This document shows, piece after piece, positions 8,832-17,700 of a DNA stretch of 64,000 nt (positions are counted from its first letter, which is position 1; each line of letters opens with the position of its first letter). Below the pieces are notes generated by a model that saw nothing but the letters and a program-made list of their open reading frames with translations, had not been told where the DNA came from and searched no databases. A program made the position numbers and the translations under genes. The DNA is taken from assembly GCF_900188435.1 (NCBI RefSeq), contig NZ_FYFA01000001.1, positions 682,001-746,000 on the forward strand, written 5' to 3'. The DNA is from Marinobacter sp. es.048 (GTDB taxonomy: Bacteria > Pseudomonadota > Gammaproteobacteria > Pseudomonadales > Oleiphilaceae).

Positions 8832-9615
8832 GATCACACTCCGTGTGTCCGCCATGCCCGGATGGGGCGCCATGGGACCCGCTTTCAACCACATCCCCGT
8901 GCAGGTCATGACTGTGGTTATGGTGGTGATGATAGACCGCGAGAGACTCTGCTACAGGGCGCCCGAACGTCTCGATGAAGGCCGGGTCGTGGGAGATGTC
9001 TGCAGGGTATCCGCTGCAGCAGACATGCTGGTTCAGGCAGATAACCTTGTCGGTTGCTGCCATGACCAGGTGCAGGTCGTGGGAGATCATGATTACGCCG
9101 CAATTAAGGTCGTCCCGCAGTTGGCGAATCAGGTCATACAGCGACGCCTGGCCATTGATATCGACACCCTGGGCCGGCTCATCCAGTACCAGAAGATCCG
9201 GTTTGCGGGCCAGGGCCCGGGCCAGCAACAGCCGCTGCTTTTCACCGCCGGACAGGTGGTGCACGGAGGCGTGCAGCAGGTGGCCGACGCCGGTGCGGGA
9301 GAGAGCGGCCTCACATTCACTGAGCGACCGGCCGCTGAGCAGCATGAACCGCTTGACGCTCAGGGGCAGCGTGCCCTCAAGGGTCAGATGCTGCGGGACA
9401 TAGCCGATCACCAGGTTCTTTTTCACAGACACCTGGCCCGCTGATACCTTCTGAATGCCCAGAACTGCCTTGATCAGCGTGGTTTTGCCCGCCCCGTTGG
9501 GGCCGATGATCGTGATGATGTCGCCCCGGCGAATCTTCAGGTTGACACGGTCAACCACGGGACGTTCGTCAAACCGGACAGTGAGATTCTCCAGGCTGAC
9601 CAGAGGATCAGTCAT
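8818..9615 (-). CDS. znuC: Zinc ABC transporter ATPase
   Basis: The nucleotide-binding subunit of the zinc importer, 265 residues. It has Walker A GPNGAGKTT, the ABC signature LSGGEKQRLLLARAL and Walker B LLVLDEPAQGVD. The last ~40 residues are extremely His-rich (YHHHHNHSH through HTECDHAHH), probably a zinc-binding tail, as seen in some ZnuC proteins. The ATG at 9615 overlaps the zur stop by 8 bases, so zur, znuC and znuB are coupled. Confidence 0.95.
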   Translation of the reverse strand: MTDPLVSLENLTVRFDERPVVDRVNLKIRRGDIITIIGPNGAGKTTLIKAVLGIQKVSAGQVSVKKNLVIGYVPQHLTLEGTLPLSVKRFMLLSGRSLSECEAALSRTGVGHLLHASVHHLSGGEKQRLLLARALARKPDLLVLDEPAQGVDINGQASLYDLIRQLRDDLNCGVIMISHDLHLVMAATDKVICLNQHVCCSGYPADISHDPAFIETFGRPVAESLAVYHHHHNHSHDLHGDVVESGSHGAPSGHGGHTECDHAHH

Positions 9616-10099
9616 GGCTCGGCTCCGCCTGGCAACGGGGGCAAAGCCCGGCAATCTCAAGCGTGGTGTTCTCGGCCCGGAAGCCTTCCTCGGAAGCCGC
9701 TTTGCGGACTTCCGTCGAGACTGCCGGCGCGGTTAACTCAAGAACATTGCCGCAAAGGCGACAGATCAGAAACATACCGGTGTGGCTTTCACCCGCGTGG
9801 GTACAGCCGATAAAGGCGTTGAGTGACGCGATGCGGTGCACCAGCCCATGCTGCTGAAGGAAATCCAGTGCGCGGTAAACCGTCGGCGGGGCTGCGTTAT
9901 GACCATCCGAGGACAGTTCCGCGAGAACATCGTAGGCGCCCAGGGGCTTATGGGACTGCCAGATCAGTTCCAGCACCCGCTCCCGGATCGGGGTGAGCCG
10001 GGCATTCTGACGCTGGCAAATGGCTCGGGCGTCAGTCAGAGCCTGGCTGACACAGGCGTCGTGGTTGTGGGGCCGGTAGGGAATGGCTCGGGCGGACAT
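9608..10099 (-). CDS. zur: Zinc uptake regulator (Fur family)
   Basis: A 163-residue Fur-family repressor. The N-terminal winged helix includes LTPIRERVLELI and APPTVYRALDFL; the C-terminal zinc-binding part has CRLCGNV and a final CPRC pair. Known Zur proteins repress zinc importers when zinc is bound. Here it is the first gene of the znu operon it would control, with a Zur box about 20 bases upstream of its ATG, so autoregulation is likely. It diverges from nothing: the next gene upstream is chpC on the same strand. Confidence 0.93.
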   Translation of the reverse strand: MSARAIPYRPHNHDACVSQALTDARAICQRQNARLTPIRERVLELIWQSHKPLGAYDVLAELSSDGHNAAPPTVYRALDFLQQHGLVHRIASLNAFIGCTHAGESHTGMFLICRLCGNVLELTAPAVSTEVRKAASEEGFRAENTTLEIAGLCPRCQAEPSHD

Positions 10100-10120
10100 G
10101 GTGGAGATCCTGCAAAATTT

Positions 10121-10139
10121 GAAACATTATAACATTTAC
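10121..10139 (-). promoter_or_regulatory. Zur box overlapping the zur-znuCB -10 element
   Basis: On the minus strand the 19 bases read GTAAATGTTATAATGTTTC, a close fit to the gammaproteobacterial Zur box (GAAATGTTATANTATAACATTTC). A perfect TATAAT (-10) is embedded in it at 10126-10131, so bound Zur would block polymerase. No good -35 hexamer is visible. Confidence 0.72.
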
Positions 10140-10179
10140 AGAGCTGTCTGCCATGCCCGGCAGTAGAACAGAAAACCGG

Positions 10180-10641
10180 TCAGTGTCGGGATTTCAGAAC
10201 CAGGGATTCCAGATATTCCAGGTTCGGAATCCAGGCGTTCTCGCCCTCTACCTCAACCAGCATGAGGTCCGCCGGCCCCGGCTCGCCGTCGAGTTTCCTG
10301 ACCTGTTCCTCGGTCAGGCGGGCCTGGCTGGGAATACCCTGGGTAACCAGGGCCATAAACGGGATTTCCTTGTGGCGGTCTCCGATGGTGTTGAGCACAA
10401 CGATACGGCCACGATTGTCACCGGGAACGGTGAGGGCGCCGCCGTTGGCCGCATCGTAGGAAATTACCGGGAGCTGAAGGCCCCGCCAGTCCAGATAGCC
10501 AACCAGCCATTCCGGTGTGTTGGCGCCCGCGTCAGAGCTGGCGTAGTCGACTACTTCCGCAATCGAGACGTTTGGCAGCAACAGTTGCCGTCCGCTCATG
10601 GGAATCATGACGCAGGAGAGGGATTGGCTGTTGTCATTCAT
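10180..10641 (-). CDS. chpC: CheW-like adaptor of the pilus chemosensory system
   Basis: A 153-residue single CheW domain. SGRQLLLPNVSIAEVV near the start, EWLVGYLDWRGLQLPVISYD and the late AWIPNLEYLE are the usual CheW-fold elements. It follows chpB with an 11-base gap and ends the pil-chp cluster on this strand, the place ChpC holds in Pseudomonas. There it is thought to link additional receptors to ChpA. chpD and chpE, found next in Pseudomonas, are absent here; zur follows instead. Confidence 0.85.
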   Translation of the reverse strand: MNDNSQSLSCVMIPMSGRQLLLPNVSIAEVVDYASSDAGANTPEWLVGYLDWRGLQLPVISYDAANGGALTVPGDNRGRIVVLNTIGDRHKEIPFMALVTQGIPSQARLTEEQVRKLDGEPGPADLMLVEVEGENAWIPNLEYLESLVLKSRH

Positions 10642-10652
10642 TGCTTGTTACC

Positions 10653-11705
10653 TCAGGCGGAGTCCCGTTTCTGCCGACTCTTGAGCAGGCAGGATTCTTC
10701 AATGGTTTTTACCAGTTCCCGGGCCAGTTGTTCCGGGGTGCCACAAAAACCGGCGCAACCTGTGGCGGCCACGGATTCGGGCATGGAGCTGTTGCCGCAG
10801 CTTGTGCTCTCCTGAACCCAGATCCGGCTACCGTAAGCTCTCAGCAAAGGCGCCGCAATAGCGCCATCATTGCCCATGCCGGAAAAAAGAATAGCATGGC
10901 AGCGCTGGCCGTAATGATCGGCGACATTCAGCAAAACCTGATCAATAGAGGGGCCATAGGGACCTGGCCAGGCATTGCTGGTTTCCGTCAGAGCGCCCTG
11001 TTCGCTCAACTTCCATTCGTGCTCTACCGGCATCAGCACAACATCACCATTCTGAACCTGGCAACCCTCTTCTGCCCGCTTGAGCTGATAGTGGGCGTGG
11101 CGTCCCAGTACCCGGGTCAGAACCTCGGTGAAGTTGCCATCAATGTGCTGGGCATAGATAAAGCCCACGGGCAGGTTCGGAGGCAGGTGATCCAGGAACG
11201 TTTTTACCGCCGCCGGACCACCCAATGAGGCGCCAAGGATCCAGACTTCCTCGGCCACCGATCCGGGAACAGCCGGTGGAATCCATTGTGGCAGGTCCGG
11301 TGATGCTGTCGCCGCTGTCGTGTCCTGCTCCAGCTCTGCCAGCGTGGCCTCGGAATCCAGCTCTTCCAGATGCCCCAGTTGTTGCTCGAGCTTGCCCAGC
11401 AGCCGTCTTTCCCAGCGAAAGTACTCGGTGCTCCCGGGCTTGGGTGCTTCGTCCAGCCCGAACAATACCGGTGCTTCGGTGTTTTCAAGAAGGTGATCGA
11501 ACAGTAACGGGTGATCAGCCTCGTCCTCGAGGGTTACCAGCCATAAGCTGGCATCGGGAAACTCCGGATAGCCCATCAACCGGTCCGGATCCCCGGAAAA
11601 ACCCACCTCGAGACCGAACTTGGACGTGGCGGCCTGCAGCCGATGACGCTGCAGGACCACGTCCGAGACGATCCCGACCTTTGGCCGGCCACACTGGCCG
11701 GTCAT
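10653..11705 (-). CDS. chpB: Pilus chemosensory methylesterase
   Basis: CheB-type protein-glutamate methylesterase, predicted to remove methyl groups from PilJ. The C-terminal domain carries the triad segments LGASLGGPAA (Ser), YAQHID (His) and FSGMGNDGAI (Asp). The N-terminal ~120 residues occupy the receiver place but look degenerate, with an Asp/Glu-poor GIVSDVVLQRHRLQ opening, so classical phosphorylation is uncertain. The ATG at 11705 overlaps the chpA stop by one base (TGATG), pointing to coupled translation; an in-frame GTG lies one codon earlier. Works opposite PilK. Confidence 0.93.
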   Translation of the reverse strand: MTGQCGRPKVGIVSDVVLQRHRLQAATSKFGLEVGFSGDPDRLMGYPEFPDASLWLVTLEDEADHPLLFDHLLENTEAPVLFGLDEAPKPGSTEYFRWERRLLGKLEQQLGHLEELDSEATLAELEQDTTAATASPDLPQWIPPAVPGSVAEEVWILGASLGGPAAVKTFLDHLPPNLPVGFIYAQHIDGNFTEVLTRVLGRHAHYQLKRAEEGCQVQNGDVVLMPVEHEWKLSEQGALTETSNAWPGPYGPSIDQVLLNVADHYGQRCHAILFSGMGNDGAIAAPLLRAYGSRIWVQESTSCGNSSMPESVAATGCAGFCGTPEQLARELVKTIEESCLLKSRQKRDSA

Positions 11706-14700
11706 CACTGTCTTCCGGTCAGCCGCTCAATGGTCTCAAGCAGCTCGGTTTCCTGGAACGGCTTGCCGAGGTACTCGTTGACACCAATGGCCAGCGCACG
11801 TTCGCGGTGTTTTTCGCCGGTCCGGGAAGTGATCATGCAGATCGGAGTTTCCCGCAGGTTATCGTCGTGGCGAACAAAGCTGGCAACTTCGAAACCATCC
11901 ATCCGCGGCATCTCGATATCCAGCAGGATAATGTCCGGTTTGTGGTCCTGAAGCTGTGCGACCGCATCCAGGCCGTCTTTGGCGGTGATGACTTCCATGC
12001 CATTTCGTTCCAGCAGTCGTGAGGTGACTTTCCGTACCGTTACCGAGTCGTCCACTACCATGACTACGGTAGCCTGTTCCTCGTAGCGGGCCGATTCGCG
12101 AGCCTTCTCGAGATTGGCCAGGCGCTGACGCTCGGACAGGATGTCGGAACGGATCATCGCCGGCAGGTCGAGAATGACGACCACGTTACCGTCACCCAGA
12201 ATGGTGGCACCGGAAACACCCCGGACCGTACTGAACTGCGGACCGAGGGATTTAACAACAATCTCCCGACTGCCCATCAGGTTGTCTACCTGCAGGGCCA
12301 TGGGCTGCTCGGCGCCGCGCACCAGAATCACCGGTAGCGGCAGGGCCTGGCCCTGCAGTTTCGGATGATGGTCACTGTTCAGCAGGCTGCCCAGGTACTG
12401 GAGCCGGTATTCCTGGCCGGCGTATTCGTACAGCGGGGCATCCGGCTTGTAGTATTCCTCAAGCTCGTAGGTACTGACCCGAACAATACCCTCGATGGTG
12501 TTCAGCGGGATCGCGTAGAAGTCCTCGCCGGTAGAAACCATCAGAGCCCGGTTCACGGAAACCGTGAATGGCAGGCGCACGGTGAAGGTAGTCCCGCGGC
12601 CCACGGCAGAATCGATATCCAGGCTGCCGCCGAGCTGCTTGATCTCGCTGGCAACCACGTCCATGCCCACGCCGCGGCCGGAAATCTGGGTTACAGCCTG
12701 TGCCGTCGAGAAGCCCGGCTGCAGGATGAACTGCAGAATTTCCCGCTCGGACAGTTCTTCATCTTCCCGCAACATGCCCTGACGGATCGCCTTGTCGCGA
12801 ATCACCGAAGAGGGAATACCGGCGCCATCGTCAATCATACGGAGGACAACGTCGCCGCCTTCCCGGGTCAGTGACAGGGTCACCTCGCCGGTATCCGGCT
12901 TGCCGGCCTTCTTGCGGTCTGTCGGATTTTCGATGCCGTGGTCCAGGGCGTTCCGGAGCATGTGTTCCAGGGGCGCGATCATGCGCTCGAGGATGTTCCG
13001 ATCCATCTCGCCTTCGGGGTTGCGCACATCGAAGTCCACTTTCTTGCCCAGCTCGCCACTGATCTGGCGGACGATCCGGCGCAGGCGCGGCACCATCGAG
13101 GCGAACGGAATCATCCGGGTCTTCATCAGACCTTCCTGGAGTTCCGTGTTGATCCGTGACTGCTGTACCAGCAGGGTTTCGGTGTCCCTTACCCGGTCAG
13201 ACAGGGTTTCCCGCAGGTCTGCAAGGTCAGAGGAGGATTCGGTCAGAGCCCGGGACAGCTGCTGGATCGAGGAATAGCGGTCCATCTCCAGGGGATCGAA
13301 GTCGTCGCCATAGTCAGGGCCGTGCTCTTTTTCAGCGCTGAACAGGATCTGGGCTTCGGTCTCGATCTCCATCCGGCGCAGCTGCTCACGCAGACGCTCG
13401 ATGGTGGCGGCCATTTCATCCAGGGTGTGGCCAAAATCACTGGTCTGCTGCTCCAGCCGGCCACGGGTAATACTGGTTTCGCCAGCCAGGTTGACCAGCT
13501 CATCCAGCAGCGGCGCGGATACCCGGATGGTTTCCTGGGCGGCGCGCTGGGCTTCGGCCGCTTGTTTGCGGGCCTTGGCCGGCGATTTTCCGGGCTTGGG
13601 TGCCGGTACCACCGGTTTTTCCGCTTTGGCAGGCGGTGCCGATCCTTCTGGCTTCTTCGGTTCCGACGAAGCAGGGACTGGCGCTGGCTGTTCGGCCTTT
13701 GTCGGTTCCGGCACGCCCGAGCCGGACTCATAGCCTTTACGGATATCGGAAACCAGGGCAATGATGGCGTCGTGATCTTCGGTAATAGCTTGCCACTGTG
13801 TTTCATCCGGGGCATTTCCGCCCAGATCAATCAACCGGGTTTCAAAGGCGTGGGCCTTGTCGCCAAGTTGGGTCAGCTGGGAGAGACGTGCACCGCCTTT
13901 GAGGGTGTGCAATGCTCGCTGGACTTCCTGGTTGAAGTTGTGGTTTGCCGGCTCCTTGCGCCAGTCATCCAGCAGCTGCTCCAGTTGATCCATGATCTCG
14001 CCGGCTTCCTCCAGGAAGATCTCCAGTACTTCCGGATCGATTGCTTCCTGTTCGGAGTCTTCACGGGGAGCAGCGGATTCCTCGGTGGCGACTTCGTGGG
14101 CTGCCTGAAAGTCTTCAATAAGCCCGGTATCCGGTTCGAGCTTGTTGCCTTCTTCCAGGTTGTTGAGCATGGCCTTGAGGCTGATCAGTGCCCGGTCGCT
14201 GAGGCTGAGCAGAGTCTTCTGATTATTGGACCCGGAAATCAGAGGGTCCAGGGCGTCTGACCAGGCTTCTGCCAGGTTGGCTATCGGATCAACGTCAGAA
14301 AGCCGCGCACCGCCCTTGAGGGTGTGCAGTTCCTGCTGCAGCTGGGTCAGTCCGGTCAGTTCCTCCGGCTCGTCTCGCCACTGGTCCAGACACTCACTGA
14401 TGGCGTCGTAGATTTCCAGACCTTCGTCCAGGAAGATGCCGATCAGGTCGTCATCACTGGCCTGAGTAAGGGTCTCGCTCAGACTGGGGGCTTCTGACGC
14501 TTCCGGGGCCGAAGCCTCGGCTCTCTCGGCCGCTGCCGGTTGTTCCGGCTCTTCCTCATGGTCATCGGACGGCGTCGCTTCGCCCCGAAGGACGGATTGG
14601 ACGCGGGCGACCAGCTCATCGGCCGGCGGGCATGGCTTCTGGGTGGCTACCTGCTCGACCATCTGCGCCAACCGGTCATGGCAGGCAAACAGCAGGTCGT

Positions 14701-17700
14701 TCATGGAGTCGCTGGCTTCCAGCTGACCTTCCGCAACCTTTTCAAACAGATCTTCCAGCACGTGGGTCAGGTCGCCAATGGGCTCGACGCCTGCCATCCG
14801 GGCGCCACCCTTGAGGGTGTGGACATCCCGTTGCAGTTCCGCCGCAATGCTCAGGTTCGAAGAGTCTTCGGTCCAGGTGTGCAGGGCGCTGCCGGTAGAG
14901 TTGATCAGATCGTAAGCTTCCTCCAGGAAGATACCTAGCAGTTCCGGGTCGAGATGAGAGAGATCGGCAACACCGTCTTCCGTCTCATCGCCTCCTGCGG
15001 CGTCAGCATCGGAATCGACCGACTCATCAACGTCCGGGAGCGGTGCCTGTTCTTCTTGGTCGGTTTCCGGTTCGGATTCTTCTTCCGGGCTGGCAACGTT
15101 GGTGACCGGGCGTGTTCCAGTGGCGTTGTCCATGTAAGCCTGGATTTCGCCAATCAGATCCGGCGCAGGACGTGGCGGCTCTTTGGCTTCCAGATTCTCA
15201 ACCATGCCCGCGAGTCGATCATGGCAGCGGAACAGCAGGTCTGACAGTTCGTCGTTGATCGACAGCCGCTGTTCGGTCAGTCCCTCAAACAGATTTTCCA
15301 ACTCGTGGGAGAGATCGCCTACGGCAGGGATGTCGGCCAGGCGCGCACCACCCTTGAGGGTATGCAGATCCCGTTGCAGCAACCGAAGGATATCCAGATT
15401 TCCGGTGTTTTCGCTCCAGTTCTGCAGCGCTTCGGCGGTACTGTCGATGAGGTCGCGGGCTTCTTCCAGGAAGATTTCCGCCAGTTCCTCGTCCATGTCG
15501 TCATCGGATTCGGACATTTCCGGAAGCGGCGGTTGTTCTGTGGCTGCTGGCTCTTCGCTTGCCGGTACTTCGGTTTCATCAATCTCGAAGCTGAGATCAA
15601 TTTCCTCAAGGTCACCGGTGAACTCTTGCTCGAAAGCGTCCGGTTCCTGGCTTTCCCCGGTCGGAGCCCGCTTCAGGCTTTCGAGCGCGGTAACCATATC
15701 GTCGCTGGATTCTGTGGCAAGTCCGGCGGCCACCTGATCCATCATGTTGATCAGCTGTTCGTGAGCTGCCCGGACGGTCTCGAAGAAGGCTTCATCCGGC
15801 GCCTCATCGTATCTGGCGGCTTCGTCGTAGGTTTCTTTCAGTGCACCCGAGAGTGCGGCAACGTCGCCGAGCCCGGCTTGGGAGGCACCGGAGGTCAACT
15901 GCTCCAGTTCAGAGCGTAGCGGGTTCAACGACTCCATTTTACCGGGGTTGTCGGCCCAGTGATCGAGGATCCGGTCGGCATCCAGAACAATGTCGAGACC
16001 TTCGTTCAGGAACAGCTGAACCAGCTGTGACGGCGCCTGTTGTGGGTGCTGGCGCGGGGCATCTTCACTGTGGCTGCGGAGTGTCTCATCCGTCAGTTGC
16101 TCCAGCTTCTCGAGGAAGGCTTCGGTGCCCGGCAGCGAGGCCTGGGGGTTTTCACGAATCTGGGCCAGTCCCTGGGTCAGGAAATCGCAGGCGGACTCGA
16201 TCAGCGAAAGAACGTCGCGGTTGGCGCGCTTGTTCTGGGCCCGGGATTCCTTGACGAATCGCTCCAGTGGGGTGATTACCGCAGCGATCGGCCCGATGCC
16301 TGCTGTATGGGCGCTGCCCTTGAGCGTGTGCAGCGCGCGGGAAAGATCATCGGTGTAGGTAACTGTGGTTTTGTCGCCCGATGCCGAGAGGAAGTCTTTC
16401 AGCGTCTGCAGGTGAGTCTCGGTTTCGCTTTCAAAGATATCCAGCAATACCGGGTCGACCGCATCTTCTTCAGCCGTCTCGGTCTCTGCCCCTGCAGTGC
16501 CCGTTTCGCCTTCGGTCACGGCTTCGGAGCCGTCCGATTCGGCGGTCGGCATCATGCTGGCATCAGGAATCTCGCCGTTGGCCAGTGCATTGGCGCGGGC
16601 TTCCAGGTTGGAGGTGTCGACCGACGGAGCGCGGCGCTTTTCAAAATCTTCGACCAGAGCCGGCAGATTGGCGGTGACGTCCTCCAGCAGGCTGGCAATG
16701 TCGTCGTTCATGAAAATGCTGCCGTCGATGACGCGGTTCAGCATGTTTTCCACGGACCAGGCCAGCTCACCCACAACCAGCGCGCCGACCATACGGCCAC
16801 TGCCTTTCAGCGTGTGGAAGGCACGACGGACTTCCGACAGGGCGCTGCGGTCATCGTGTTGGCGCAGAAGCATCGGCAGGTATTCGCGAATGGTGTCCAG
16901 CACCTCACCGGCTTCTTCAACAAAGATTTCGAGTATTTCATCGTCAATCAGGTCGTCGTCATCGAAGGACTCTTCAGGCACGGCCTCAGCGGTGGCTTCT
17001 TCATCTATGGGCGCCTCGATTTTCTGCTCTTCGTGTCCCGCGTCGGCGATTGTGTCTTCGACCTCAGGAGTTTCCGGCTCCGTCATGGCATCGTCATCAG
17101 TGCGACGGGTGGTTGCCATGGCCTCGGCCCGGGTGATGAGCTCCTCGACGTCGCCCGCGGTCTGGCCGTCCTTGAATTCACGAATCAGTGAAGGAATGCG
17201 GGCATTGACCTCGTCCACCAGGGAAAACATGTCTTCGGTGGGACGAATGGTCTGATCGATAACGCGGTTCAGCAGGTTTTCCACCGACCAGGCCAGCTCA
17301 CCAATGCTGGTAGCGCCGACCAGTCGTCCGCTGCCTTTGAGGGTATGGAAGGCGCGACGAACCTCGGTCAGGGATTCCCGATCATCGTGATTCTGACGCA
17401 GCCGGGGATAGAATTCATGGATGGTTTCGAGAACCTCTTCGGCTTCCTCGACGAAGATGTCGAGAATCTCGTCATCCAGAAGCTCCGAATCCGAACTCTT
17501 GGTTCCTACAGGGGCGGCCGTGTCGCTGGTTTCAGGTTGCTCTTCAACCGGTTCAACGATCGGGACTTCCTCCGCGGCGGTTTCCGTCCAGGTGGGTTCG
17601 GCCCCGACCGGGAAGCCGAGGGACGCCAGACTGTCTTCCGCAACCCTGAGAATCGAATCGTTCTCTCCAATCCCTTCGGCAAGGCGCTCGAGGTAATATT

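Noticed and set aside
13322..14260. Long plus-strand frames opposite chpA (also 16040-17191 and 17345-18280)
   Set aside because: They mirror the high-GC codon pattern of chpA on the other strand and translate to low-complexity Gly/Val/Phe-rich sequence without motifs.
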